64,000 nucleotides of DNA from Branchiostoma floridae (lineage: Eukaryota > Chordata > Leptocardii > Amphioxiformes > Branchiostomatidae), in contig NC_049990.1 in the NCBI RefSeq assembly GCF_000003815.2, forward strand, positions 5,037,069-5,101,068, read 5' to 3'. The position numbers were made by a program, and so were the translations under genes. The notes beneath the pieces were generated by a model, which had not been told where the DNA came from, searched no databases, and saw nothing but the letters and a program-made list of their open reading frames with translations. Of the stretch, positions 47,100 through 58,560 are shown in pieces. The first letter of the stretch is position 1. Each line of letters opens with the position of its first letter.

Positions 47100-48214
47100 A
47101 TGGGTAGATTTTTAATTCAGACGCTGACAGAGCTAGATAACAACTCAAGACTGGGTTGACGTATCGATTCTTGGTGAGCATATCTAAACCTAATTATTCA
47201 GACAGGTATTTTGGGGCAACCTTTGACGTGGAGGGGTAGCTTTTGAGTCCTCCCACTGTAACTTATCGTATGACCACCAAATTTTAAGGGAATGGCGTAC
47301 ACGTCAACACTAGATCATTAAAACAAACTTGACGTCATTATACCGTTATATGGTGGTATTATGACGCAATTTATTACATTTTATTGCCTGGAACGGTGGA
47401 CAAACGGGCACACTCCTGGAAAATAGTTGAAACTTCAAGGCATGCAACAAAATTAAACAGAAAGAATTGCCAACAGGATAGTAATGTCTATTACGACTTC
47501 TGTTGTCAATAAGAACAGCAACGACTTCAACATTAAAAGGAATGATTACCTTTTATTAATTGTCGCTAATAAACTGATTGCACCTTAGTTTTTTTTTCAA
47601 ATCTGGGTTTTGGTAATATGTGCCAAGCTACAAAAAGAAAAAGAAAATCGTATGGCTTCCCCCATTGTATATGCACGCGTCAAAACGTGATTTACAGAAT
47701 ATGATTTATATTTCTGTGCAAAATAGTAGTACCCAAATGCATGTACAGTATCAAAGACAAAGTACTATTAATGCCTAACCAACTATAAGGTGCTACATTT
47801 ACTATTGTGAACTGCCCCACGTCCTAGACAATGCGTTTACTTAGCTTTGTGATTTTAGCAGAAATGTAGTCATTTGGTGTTTAGGTAATGATAAACCTTC
47901 GGAACATTGTGACAACTCTGTGAAGTAATCAGTTTCTTTCGGTGTAGAGTAAACTGGCTAACAAAGTGAAGTTTTTTCCACTGCATTCAATGAGCAATAT
48001 AGAACATTCATAGCCTTAATTCTCAGAGTATACTTATTGTGCAAATGAAGTCTTAGCCTACCTACATTACATTCTAAAATGTTCTTCTTTTCCTAACTAA
48101 CGATCTGTTTTCTAACAGTGGCAACGGCCATTACTGTTTTTTTTTCTTCCTGGAGACAAAATGTACTTTCAACCACGTGACATTGTTTCCTTTTCTTTTT
48201 TCTTAGACGTTGAA

Positions 48215-49858
48215 ATGTCCACCAAGCTGAAAAGACAAGTGGCCATTCTTCTTCTTATCATCATTGTTTTGGAACGTGGCACGACCAAAGATTTGATCTG
48301 CGAAAAACCGTCAATCACAACGTTTGAAAGACGCCCAGATAGCACACTTCTGTCTGGAAAGGCGCTGCTGCATTTGGTCTGTAAAGCTTCAGGAATTCCT
48401 AAACCAGACATCTGGGTCTCTAAGCCATTTCCAATATTTTCTGAGTCAGATAGTAGGAAACCCATTGTGTATGATAATGGCAGCATCATTATAATGAACC
48501 TTACTCCAGCAGAATCCGGTCCGTACTTTTGCACTGCAACAAATTGTGCTGGCTCTGCATATGATAGACTGATTGTTGAGATCAAAATCCCACCATCGGT
48601 ACAATCAACAACTACACCACTTAGCAGTACAGATAGCCCCCCACTAACAAGCTCAAAATTCGCCTCAACAAGTCCTATTGGTACCACACGTCCCACAACG
48701 TCTACTGAAGGTCACAAAACATCAGTCATACCAACAACTTTACACTTTGGCAGTACAGACAGCTCTGCTGTCACACGTTCAGTAGTTTCCACAGCGTCTG
48801 AAGATCCGATCACTTTGGGGGTTGAAAGCATAAAGACTAATTCGTTTGTTTGGAAGTTTGGGACTATCCCATCTCTTGGTTCCACATCTTACACATCATC
48901 TGTCGAAATGAAAAGACCATATTCTGTGTCCCCAAAATTCGCCTCGACTTCATCATCTCCCCCTGACAAGATAGAAAGCAAAGTTGACCCGGTAGTATTC
49001 TCCCTGTCAGTTGGCTTGGGTACATTTGCTGCAATGGTGCTGATCGTATCTGGCATTTATTTAGCTCTGTTCCGGTGTGGCATCGTACAGTCTCCTCCAG
49101 TCTCCGGACCTGGGCCTAACGCTAATCCTAACAGTACGACCACATTTGTAACAGGTGGCAAAGATAAATTCAAAGGGCAGGCGGGGGATAGATCAAAAGC
49201 CCCAAGTACCACCCACTGTCCCGAGGGTACACAAGACCAGGCAAACACATGCAAAAATGACAAAGAGGCAGGTACACACGAACAATCTCACGTATACGAC
49301 AATGACAACGGCTTTGAAACAAACGAAAAAGCTCATGTATACGACAATGACATTGAAAAAAACGAACAAGCTCATGTATACGACAACGACTATGAAACAA
49401 AGGACCAGGCTAACACATATGAGAATGACAGTGGCTTTAGAAAGCCTGTAGACCCAGAGGCAGGAAATCGAAATGAATCAGCTGGTGCACTCCACGCAGT
49501 GATAGTCCACCAGCCATTTACCCATAAGAATAATGACGAGGAGACAGTGTCTGTTGATGTTGAAGACGAAGAGCACATACATGAGAAGGACTATGGTAAA
49601 ACAATGGCTGATGCCTGTGGGTTTCAGGCCAATAATAAGTACAACAGCCAGGCAGCAGCGTCTAGCCCCTCATCATCTAACCTTGTGTATGACGAGGAGG
49701 CTGGTGCAGAATTAGATACTTCATCTCATGTCATCTATGGGAAGGATAAAGAGGAAGCAATGTCTATTGCGTCACAGGCCATCTACGAGAATGACGGCAA
49801 ACAGGCTAAAGATGATGTGTCTTGTATTGTATATGGAAATGATGGTCATGGTATGTGA
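48215..49858 (+). CDS. LRR-less Ig-domain receptor with tyrosine-rich tail (truncated paralogue)
   Basis: Single coding exon, 547 aa. I start at MSTKL (48215) because a splice acceptor (tcttag, ending 48206) lies just upstream and the paralogue starts the same way. An in-frame ATG at 48161 would lie in the intron. Order: signal peptide (about 1-24), DLICEKP (orphan Cys29), one Ig domain (VCKASG to SGPYFC, about 30-128), Ser/Thr/Pro stalk (about 130-256), TM (about 260-283), cytoplasmic tail. The tail has repeats of HVYDND with Tyr361, 376 and 389, then TYEND (402), IYEND (524) and VYGND (540); all fit the pYxN consensus for Grb2-type SH2 domains (inference). Relative to the paralogue at 53877, about 350 residues holding all LRRs and most of LRRCT are missing, with signal peptide and Ig joined in frame. 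Expression is unknown, but the frame is fully open. Confidence 0.85.
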   Translation: MSTKLKRQVAILLLIIIVLERGTTKDLICEKPSITTFERRPDSTLLSGKALLHLVCKASGIPKPDIWVSKPFPIFSESDSRKPIVYDNGSIIIMNLTPAESGPYFCTATNCAGSAYDRLIVEIKIPPSVQSTTTPLSSTDSPPLTSSKFASTSPIGTTRPTTSTEGHKTSVIPTTLHFGSTDSSAVTRSVVSTASEDPITLGVESIKTNSFVWKFGTIPSLGSTSYTSSVEMKRPYSVSPKFASTSSSPPDKIESKVDPVVFSLSVGLGTFAAMVLIVSGIYLALFRCGIVQSPPVSGPGPNANPNSTTTFVTGGKDKFKGQAGDRSKAPSTTHCPEGTQDQANTCKNDKEAGTHEQSHVYDNDNGFETNEKAHVYDNDIEKNEQAHVYDNDYETKDQANTYENDSGFRKPVDPEAGNRNESAGALHAVIVHQPFTHKNNDEETVSVDVEDEEHIHEKDYGKTMADACGFQANNKYNSQAAASSPSSSNLVYDEEAGAELDTSSHVIYGKDKEEAMSIASQAIYENDGKQAKDDVSCIVYGNDGHGM

Positions 49859-50039
49859 ATGTAGTTTCGTCAGGTTGTCACTGAATAACAAGAATCTTGA
49901 ACACAGAAGTTCTTAATTCCACCGACGTTCCGACACTATATGGGCCTCCCCAACACACAAATGTAGTACCTCGCAGCTCTTCACACCTGAGCGGCATTCC
50001 CCTGAAGGGGGCTTTGCCCAGTAAGGTATAGAAATAGAC

Positions 50040-51010
50040 GTTCATCTATACTTAATCTGTTCTTAACTAATTTTTATATCAGTTCTTAGGAACATCTGTG
50101 ATATTTCTAATACAAATGCACCAGATGTAATACTATAAGGAATACATGTATACTTCCAAAAAAGAATACATGTACCTGTAATGCTTCTAAAATGAATACT
50201 CGTAGCATGAAATCTGTTATCACAAAAAGCTTGTCGTAGGTGCCTGTCAGCAATTGACTTATAAAATTATAAAAAAAAATTGGTACCTGTAATATTCTTT
50301 AGTACCACTTGTAATACTATAAGGAATACATGTACACTTCCAAAAAAGGAATACCCGTAATGCTTCTCAAAGGAAATACTCACAAAAAGGCTGTCGTAGG
50401 TCCTTGTGAGTGGTTCACTAATACTTGTTCATTTATAATTTTTTTATTACTTCTAAACGAAATACTTGTAATATTTCTAGAGGTACCACGTTTAATACTA
50501 TAAGGAATATATGTATACTTAAAAAAGGAGTGAAAGAAACACCTGTAATATTACTTGATGTACCACTTGTAATACCTTACGGAATACGTATATACATACG
50601 TGTATACTTCCAAAAGGAATTCATGTAATGCTTCTAAAAGGAATAAAAGCACTAAATCTGTCTTGTCACAAAAAAAGTTGTCGTAGGTCCTCATACTACT
50701 TTCTATTGATTCTAAAAGGAACGCCTGTAATATTTTTGAAGTACCACTTGTAATACTTTAAGGAATACACGTATACTTCCAAATATGGAGCAAACGGCAA
50801 AATCATGCCTTGTCGCAAGAAGGCTGTCGTATGCCCTTGTCAGCGGTTCCCTTATACTAGTCCATCTATACTTAACTACTTTTTTTATTAATTTTAAAAT
50901 GAGCACCTGTAATATTTCATGAGGCAACACTTGTAATACTATAAAGAATCCGTGTATACTTCCAAAAAGGAATACCTGCAATGCTTATAAAATACCTGTA
51001 ATGCTTTTCT
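50040..51010. repeat. Degenerate ~175-bp tandem array between the convergent receptors
   Basis: About six units, each with ctgtaatatt, accacttgtaatacta, aaggaatacatgtatac, ttccaaaaaggaatac and (in most) aaggctgtcgtaggtcc. Units vary in length by deletion. No coding potential. Confidence 0.75.
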
Positions 51011-53876
51011 TGGGTTACCTTTACATGCACATCTCCGGTGCACTATGGAGATATGATCGACCGAAATCAAGCTTCAACCTTTTTTTACATTTCCTTGGTT
51101 TGATAATATTTTGTTTGCCCCGATGATTTGTTATCCTACTATTGATCTGTTAATATCCTATTACACAGCTTCATTTATGTTACTGGCTATATTACCTTGT
51201 TGTAATCATTTGATTGTTACTTATCTATGATTCGCTATAATTTCTTTACCATTTCAATTATTTCATTCGAATTGTGTTTAGTATTTGGTGGGAGGAGGGC
51301 CTGTATAAGCCTATTTGGGCTTTTCCCTCTCTTCCGCACGGTTTTTATGTATTATTCAACTTTACTTTATGTATTTCCTTTTCATGTGCAAATAAATAAA
51401 AGCAAAACAGCACCATAATCAAGCGGTCGACATGGCTTTTTCAGAACCCAATGTGGCGTTTCGAACTTTTAAAAGGGGACAAATTAACGATTTATCGTGA
51501 TAGGATTAGAACCTCTACAAGCATAAGGAGCTTGGGGGTACTTACGTCGTCGATTCTGTTCAGCCCTAGTAGGGTTATCGTTATTCCGGATCTCGATGGT
51601 CACAAGGTAGCAAACACCTAAACTGATATAGAGGGACTTTGAAAGGTAACGGTCCTATCCTAAGGGGGGGGGGGGGGGTACCCCAGCGGTCACAGTGTGC
51701 TTTACTGACCAGTGCACTGCAGGTGGCCTTAGTCCCACAAAGGCTTAACCAGGTCACATTTCCAAACCGGGGTGTTTAAAGGAGCGAAAATCAAAATGTG
51801 TACCTAGAAATATTATTATGCCCCTGAATCTTATATTGACATTTTGGTTTTTGAAGGTTTTATATCATTCTTTTCCCTCCCGAAAGCTGCAATCACTGAC
51901 TCATTGGCTCATTGACTCACTCACTCACTCACTCACTCACTCACTCACTCACTCACTCACTCACTCACTCATTCACTCACTCACTCACTCACTCACTTGA
52001 TTTTCACCAAAAGCTGGGCTTGTCCCTCGGTATTTACGTTGGCGTAACCACAGAATATACTACCGAGCGAGCGAAGCGATTCAATGCTCAAAGTTCACTT
52101 TCTGTCGTCTTCTATCATTGTCGAAAGCCAAACTTTTCATTGTAATCTAAGATCGACAAATAGAATTATGCTGAGGGTAATTATGATGATGATGATAAAG
52201 ATGAAAAATTATTTCTTTAATGCGTGTAAATTGGTTAAACCATAAGAAAAGCCAATGACAACAATCATTATCCCCTTATATTAACACTTCTAGTGTCACT
52301 GCCAGTAGCGTAACACAGCTCTAACCCGTCCCCAAATCAAGCAATCGAAGTAAAATGTCGATTGCAAAGAAACAGACTGCTCACTTCCATATTTACGGCA
52401 ACCGTTTTAAATTGGACATAAAACAGAGAGAGAGAGAGAGAGAAATAAACAGAGAAATGTTTTATTGTGATTAAAAAACCTCTTGCAGCACAATTGCATT
52501 GTTGTCTCTTACAATGGGTAAATGGCATCTATAAACACAATCTTATACATGACAGCTTGATATTACATTCATTGAAATGCTAATTCTAAATTTGATACTA
52601 CTATTACTAACAGTAAAGTGTAACTGAAGTATAAAATAGGTAGATGAATAAATACTACAAGTATTCCAATTGACTTCATATTTTGTATTCCCCCTCTCTG
52701 TTACCTCTGAATGCTTCCATTTACTTCTATTACATCACGACTGCAAATTAAAGAAAGACTGTCTAATTGATATTACATTCCGAACTCTTTGCGTATATGG
52801 CATAAAACATTGAATGTAAGATTTCTATCATATTTACATTTACGTTTACATAACAATATGTTCTGATGTTGTTAAAATGTTGAAGAAAAACTCTATGAAC
52901 AAAAACGCTGGTCATGTGCACAATAAACTTTTTTCTGCTATTTACATTGGCAAATATAAAACATTCATATTTCTTATAAATTTGAAAATGACTTATACAA
53001 ATGACAGATATCATTATTTTCATAGACGAACCGATGAACAGCATCTGCCTATATATATATATATATATATAAATAAAGTAAACTAAGAATAAGCATATAA
53101 TACTGCCTTAGCCACAGTGCTAGACTCCCGGTCAAACCGAAAAGGACTGAACACAGGTACGTCATCATTATAATGACCGACGGTCTGTCACCTTTCTCAG
53201 GGTAATTCTGACTGGTCCTACATTGCACTGCAGCATATGTTCAGTTCAGTTCAGTTCAGTTCATTTAGAATTCAACTTGCATTTACGCTATGCAAAATAG
53301 GTACATGAAATCTGTTGCCTTACATAGGCGCTTCACTTATGGTACAAGCTAATGTCCATACAATACTAGATCGACACAGGTAAGATAAAAAAATTACTTA
53401 AAATACAATTTACAATATTGTCAAGTTAACATGACACATACATTATACGAACTGCTATACAAAATGTGTCACTACTTACGATGCGGTTCTAAACGCAAAG
53501 TATTTACATTATATACACAAATGTTGTGAAGAAACAGGCATAATTAGGAGCAGGTTACACATTCATCATTGTTGCACTTTTATCATTGTTACTTTCATGT
53601 AAATTTATATGATACACTCCTTTACGTTTGGGATCCCACATTGTAAACACGGATTAACTACCCCTGTGGTTGTATGAATACTCTACGTTTGGAACCGCAT
53701 CTGTAAGCAGCGACACCTATGCTGCAGTGCAATGTGAACCAGTTAGAATGCCCCGAGGAACGTCGCTGGAATTAACATGCAGTGGAATAAACACGGTAGT
53801 GTCGGACAAATCAACACGGTAGTGTACAAAAGAATATTCTTATTCTGTCGGTGACTTGCCAACCTGCTGAAACTAT
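51011..53876. other. Spacer between the convergent receptor genes
   Basis: Holds a (CTCA)n run at 51914-51999, a G run near 51664-51678 and a gtcacatttccaaaccgggg MITE end at about 51752 (also at about 10773 and 35600). Also an (AG)n run near 52425, an (AT)n run at 53050-53071 and a (GTTCA)n run near 53237-53262. No exon seen. Confidence 0.55.
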
Positions 53877-56495
53877 TCACGGATCATGATAATCTTTTCC
53901 ATATATGATACGAGAAACACTATGCTTAGCCTGTTTGCCATTATTTTTGTAGATGGCTAGTGAGGCGGTAGACATTGCTTCCCCTTTATTCTTCCAATAG
54001 ATAAACTGAGATGAAGTATTTTCTGCTGCACCAGCCTCCTCACCATACACAAGGTTAGACGGAGAAGGACTGGGCACTGCTGCCTGACTGATATACTTAT
54101 CATTGGCCCGAAATCCACAGGTATCAGCCAGTGTTATATCATAGTCCTTTTCATATGTGTGCTGCTCATCTTCAACATCAACAGACACTGTCTCCTCGTC
54201 ATTATGTTCATAGGTAAATGGCTGGTGGACTATCACTGCATGGAGTGCACCAGCTAATTCATTTCCACTTCCTGTCTCTGGGCCTACAGGCTTCTTATTG
54301 GCAGGACCTGCAGCCCCATGGTCATTCTCAAATGTGTTAGCCTGATAGTTTGTTCTTATTTCAAAGTCATTGTCATATACATGAGAATGTTCGTGTATAT
54401 CTGCTTCATCATTTTCATAGGTGTTTGCCTGGTCATGTGTACCCTCTGGACAATGGGAGGTACTGGGTTCTTTTGATCTACCCCCCGCCTGCCCCTTTAA
54501 GCTACCTTTGCCAACTGCAGTCGTACTGTTAGGATTAGCGGTAGACCCTGGTACGGAGACTGGAGGAGTTTGTATGATGCCACACCGAAACAGAGCTAAA
54601 GAAATGCCGGATATCATCAGCATGATGGCAACAAATGTACCCAAGCCAACTGACAGGGAGAAGACTACCGGGTCAGCATTGCTTTCTGTCTTGCCAGGGG
54701 GAGAGGATGCAAACGAAGAGAATCGGGAGGAAACTGATGATGGCCCTTTAATGTCAACAGATGCTGTGGCAGATGTGGAATTAAGAGATGGGATAGTTCT
54801 CTCCCAAACCAATGTGTTATTTTTGATCCCTTTAGACCTCAAAGTGATTGAATCTTCAGACGCCGTGGAAACTATTGGGCTTATAACAGAGGACCTGTCT
54901 GTACTGCCAAAGCGCGAAATTGTTAACGTTGATACAACTGATGTCATGTGACGTTCAGTAGACGTTGTGGGACGAGAAGTACCAATACGACTTGTTGAAG
55001 CACGTTTTGAGCTTGTTAGATCGGGGCTATCTGTACTAAAAAGTGGGGTAGTTGTTGATTGTACCGATGGTGGGATTTTAATCTCAACAGACAGTTTCTT
55101 AACTGAAGAGCCAACAATACTTGTTGCAATGCAAAAGTACTGACCGGAGTCTGCTGGAGTAATGCCCATTATAATGATGGTGCCATTATCATACACAGTG
55201 ACTCTCCCACGATCCGACTCAGCAGTTGGCGGAAGATTTACCACTATGTCTGGTTTAGGAATTCCCGAAGCTTTACAGACCAAATGCAGTGCCTTTCCAA
55301 ACAGCAGTGTACTATCTGTGCGTCTTTCAAACGTTGTGATTGACGGTTTTTCACAGATCAAATCATTTGGGTCTATTTGTTGAAGTTTTAGCCCGCGGAA
55401 GTTGCTAGGCTCCTCACAGATTATTCCATTCATCAGCAAAGCAGACATACCAGGTAGTAAGTTAAGGCTTGACCTTACGCTTAATTGAATCATACGACAG
55501 TCACATTGCCAGGGATTGTTATACAGGTCTAATCTAGTGAGCTCGGGTAGGTTTGAGAATGTGCGATGGTCAATCTTCTTCATTTGGTTAGATTGCAGTA
55601 ATAATACCTCTAGGCTTGGGAGATTAGAAATTGTGCCAGACTGAAAATTAGTAATCCGGTTTGAGTTCAGCTCTAATCGTTGTAGCTGACGAAGGTTAGA
55701 GAATGCACCAGGCATAATGTTAGTTATTTGATTTGAGCCCAAGAATAACTTTTGTAGCTGGGGTAGGCTAGAGAATGTGCCAGGTCGAATGCAAATTATC
55801 TGATTGGACTTAAGATACAACGTACGAAGCGTGGGTATCTTTGAAAATGTATCAGGTTCAACGTTAGTTATCTGATTTTCAGACAAGTCTATCCAACGGA
55901 TCAGTGGTAGATTTGAGAATGAATCTGGGTGAATGTTACTTAGATTGTTCATATTCAATGACAAAGTTTCAAGCTTGGGTACATTGGACAATGCTCCGGG
56001 CTGAACGTCTGTTAGGCCATTGCCTATCAGTGCCAAGGTGTAAAGACTGGGCAGATTTGAGAATGTGCCAGGAGGAATAATAGATAGTTTGTTATGACTC
56101 AAGTTCAACTCTATCAGCTTGGGTAGATCTGAAAATGTACCAGACTGAATGCTTGTTAGTTGGTTGGAATCCAGATACAATTTTTCGAGGTGAATAAGAT
56201 CTGAAAATGCACCAGACTGAATAATAGCTATCTGATTATTGGCTGTGAATAGTTCTGTCAAACATCTGTACCTTGAAAGGTCGGTCGAAGATAGGCTTGT
56301 GATGGCATTGCCCCCTAACTGAAGGGTAGTGGTAGTCGAACGTTGGCGTTGAGGAACACTGCCCAAACCACGATTCTTTAGTTCGCTGTAATAGTGTGCT
56401 GGACAGTCGCTGCTGTAGCCTGCGGTCGTTCTACTTTCCATCAGAATGATGTAAAAAAGGAAAAGAAGCAGTGGCCTTTCCAGCTTGGTGGACAT
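53877..56495 (-). CDS. LRR-Ig single-pass receptor with tyrosine-rich tail (LRRIG family)
   Basis: Single coding exon, 872 aa, started at MSTKLE (56495) like its paralogue. The longer open frame to 56666 runs into a MITE and is not used. Signal peptide about 1-25. Ten to eleven LRRs (about 79-326; pattern LxxLxLxxNxIxxIxPGTFSNLPx), LRRCT (WQCDC at 331-333, with Cys360 and Cys381), one Ig domain (about 383-474; VCKASG to SGQYFC). Then a Ser/Thr-rich, probably O-glycosylated stalk (475-607), TM (about 609-637) and a ~235-residue tail. Tail tyrosines: TYEND (693), VYDND (707), IYKNN (849); a TFEND at 722 has lost its Tyr. LRR-Ig receptors are expanded in amphioxus and act in adhesion or recognition (family knowledge); the ligand is unknown. 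It converges on the truncated copy at 48215-49858. Confidence 0.9.
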   Translation of the reverse strand: MSTKLERPLLLFLFYIILMESRTTAGYSSDCPAHYYSELKNRGLGSVPQRQRSTTTTLQLGGNAITSLSSTDLSRYRCLTELFTANNQIAIIQSGAFSDLIHLEKLYLDSNQLTSIQSGTFSDLPKLIELNLSHNKLSIIPPGTFSNLPSLYTLALIGNGLTDVQPGALSNVPKLETLSLNMNNLSNIHPDSFSNLPLIRWIDLSENQITNVEPDTFSKIPTLRTLYLKSNQIICIRPGTFSSLPQLQKLFLGSNQITNIMPGAFSNLRQLQRLELNSNRITNFQSGTISNLPSLEVLLLQSNQMKKIDHRTFSNLPELTRLDLYNNPWQCDCRMIQLSVRSSLNLLPGMSALLMNGIICEEPSNFRGLKLQQIDPNDLICEKPSITTFERRTDSTLLFGKALHLVCKASGIPKPDIVVNLPPTAESDRGRVTVYDNGTIIIMGITPADSGQYFCIATSIVGSSVKKLSVEIKIPPSVQSTTTPLFSTDSPDLTSSKRASTSRIGTSRPTTSTERHMTSVVSTLTISRFGSTDRSSVISPIVSTASEDSITLRSKGIKNNTLVWERTIPSLNSTSATASVDIKGPSSVSSRFSSFASSPPGKTESNADPVVFSLSVGLGTFVAIMLMISGISLALFRCGIIQTPPVSVPGSTANPNSTTAVGKGSLKGQAGGRSKEPSTSHCPEGTHDQANTYENDEADIHEHSHVYDNDFEIRTNYQANTFENDHGAAGPANKKPVGPETGSGNELAGALHAVIVHQPFTYEHNDEETVSVDVEDEQHTYEKDYDITLADTCGFRANDKYISQAAVPSPSPSNLVYGEEAGAAENTSSQFIYWKNKGEAMSTASLAIYKNNGKQAKHSVSRIIYGKDYHDP

Positions 56496-56550
56496 TCTAA
56501 TTTCTAATAAAAACGAGAAGGACATAGAGTCACGCGATGGGAATATAGTA

Positions 56551-56757
56551 TACTGTAAATGCAGAAATTTTCGCGGTGGTTTAATGTTCGCGGTTTTCGC
56601 GTTGGTCACTTCACCGCGAACCACGAGCATTTGAGACTTTGAGATGAGTAAGAGACTACAGTACATGGTGCTACCGCGAACTTAAAACCACCGCGAAAAG
56701 TTCTTTCTCCCACTACCGCGAAATTAAATACCCGCTGACTTAAAAGTATTTGCAGTA
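56551..56757. mobile_element. MITE, 'CTGTAAATGCAG' family, inserted in the right-arm 5' UTR intron
   Basis: Ends tactgtaaatgcagaaa / tatttgcagta. The left arm of the inverted duplication is an empty site (gagacaaaatgtac at 48154-48167), whereas here gagacaaaata precedes and tatac follows the element. The borders therefore fit a TA target duplication. Confidence 0.85.
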
Positions 56758-57521
56758 TTTTGTCTCAGCAGGGAATATCACGTTTTTCAGTTGCAGTTAT
56801 TGGAAAACAGATCGTTAGTAAGGCGGAGAAGAACATCTTTAGGTGTAAGTTCAGTAGGTTAGGACCTTTGTATAATAACCATCTTCTAAATATTATGTGG
56901 CTATTAATTTCCTACATTGTTCATAATCAATGAAGGCAGTTAAAAATGAAATTAACGTTATTAGCCTGTGTACTTGCCACATCCTCCTAACGCCCGGTCC
57001 CCAACGGCACTACCTTATGGGGCCCTGCTGTCCCAGGCCCTACCTACGGGTATTATGATTGTCGCCACAAACAAGCTGTCAACCAATCAGAGAACAGGCC
57101 TTCCTTGGGCTTGTTGTTGTCGCAAGCTGTCTCGCAAAGGCCGCTGGGAAGCTACCAGCCAATCATGTTACGTATTACCATGACTTTGTTTGCTCACCAT
57201 GCCAACGCCCGATCCCCAACGGCTGACAGCCCATATAAGGGCAAGCTCATTAATATTCATAAGCAAGGCACCCCTAATAACCGAATACTGTGGCTGATTT
57301 GTCAGGGTTGATATCATAGGCTTTGCCGTGATTGTCAACCCTGAGTGTGAGGGCGACTTGCCACGGAACTGAAAGAAGCTGATAATGTCACACAGCTGTC
57401 ACAGTGTACCGAGTTTTATCATTTTCAGATCACCAAAAGACTAAATGCATTAGTAAATTCACAAAGCCCACGCATGATGCACGACGTGGGACAATTCATT
57501 AAACACTGCCTTTAGAGAAGA

Positions 57522-57524
<3 letters not shown>

Positions 57525-57603
<79 letters not shown>

Positions 57604-57628
57604 ACACACACTCACACACACACACACA
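57525..57628. repeat. (CA)n microsatellite
   Basis: CA run with few interruptions. Counterpart of the TG run at 46908-47099. Confidence 0.95.
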
Positions 57629-57684
57629 AACACTGAGGAAAAGCTGCTGTCATGCCATGGGATTTCAAAGCAGGTGTGTTACGC

Positions 57685-58560
57685 GTACGTCGAAGGGTGT
57701 ATGTGTACCAGCTATATATACATTTACAGAAGCTGATGCGTTTCGTCGAAGGGTGGTTATACTGGCTATATAGATACAGATGCAGAAAACATTACCGTCT
57801 TGGCGAGGGATAAAAGAAGTAATCAGTAGCTGTTCTAATGTTGAAAGCAGGCGTCGGCTTGACCAAAGCCAGTCTTGAATATTTCCTTGCAGATTTACGC
57901 TTACAAGTACCGAAACACAGTAGACTAATCTGACTTTAGAAATCTTTATACAACAGATTTTCTTCTTGATACGTCATCCGCCTTTGTCTAACTCAGACTA
58001 GGATGGTAAACAAACTAAAACGTATAGCTATGGGCTATGAAAGCACGCTTTTTAAAAGCTCGTAATAGAGTGCCATTACTGTGACGTAGTTCACTGGAGT
58101 TCACTTATGCGGATGTTTTGACAAACGCCGGAAGAAGTGAACGAAATTCTCCATACCCTCCTGCCCTGGCATATAACGTTACTATTATATACAGTTACAG
58201 AAGCTGATGCGTTTCGTCGATGGGTGGTTAAACTGGCTGTATAGATACAGATACAGAAAACACAACCGTCTTGGCGAAGGTAAAACAAAGTAATCAGTAG
58301 CTCTTCTAATGTTGAAAGCAGGGGTCGGCTTGACCAAACCCGGCCTTGCATATTTTCTTGCTGATTTACGCTTACAAGTACCGAAATACAGGTAGACTAA
58401 TCTGCCTGAAGAAATCTTTATACAACAGATTTTTTCTTGACACGTCATCTACCTTTGTCTAACTCGAAATGAAATGCTAAACAAATTAAAACTTACGGCT
58501 ATGGGTTTTGAAATCACGCTTTTATTAAAAGTTCCTAATGATGTGTCATTACGTAGCTGA
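57685..58560. repeat. Direct duplication in the right-arm 5' UTR intron
   Basis: About 400 bp at 57685-58085 recurs at 58185-58560 (shared gaagctgatgcgtttcgtcg, gtaatcagtagct, tgttgaaagcagg, aatctttatacaacagattt). The left arm has only one copy (46680-46860, inverted), so this doubled after the inverted duplication. Confidence 0.75.

Noticed and set aside
46888-47181. Long Cys/Val and His/Thr open frames in all phases
   Set aside because: They are translations of the TG/CA microsatellite. The same applies to 841-1134, 15811-16228 and 61241-61645.
54421-54951. 176-aa plus-strand open frame
   Set aside because: Antisense shadow of the LRR-Ig receptor tail and stalk, with no splice or start context. 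The 175-aa frame antisense to the left copy (48169-48696) is rejected for the same reason.
56496-56666. 57-residue N-terminal extension of the LRR-Ig receptor
   Set aside because: It is translated from a MITE and the intron end. The paralogue and the upstream acceptor point to MSTKL as the start.
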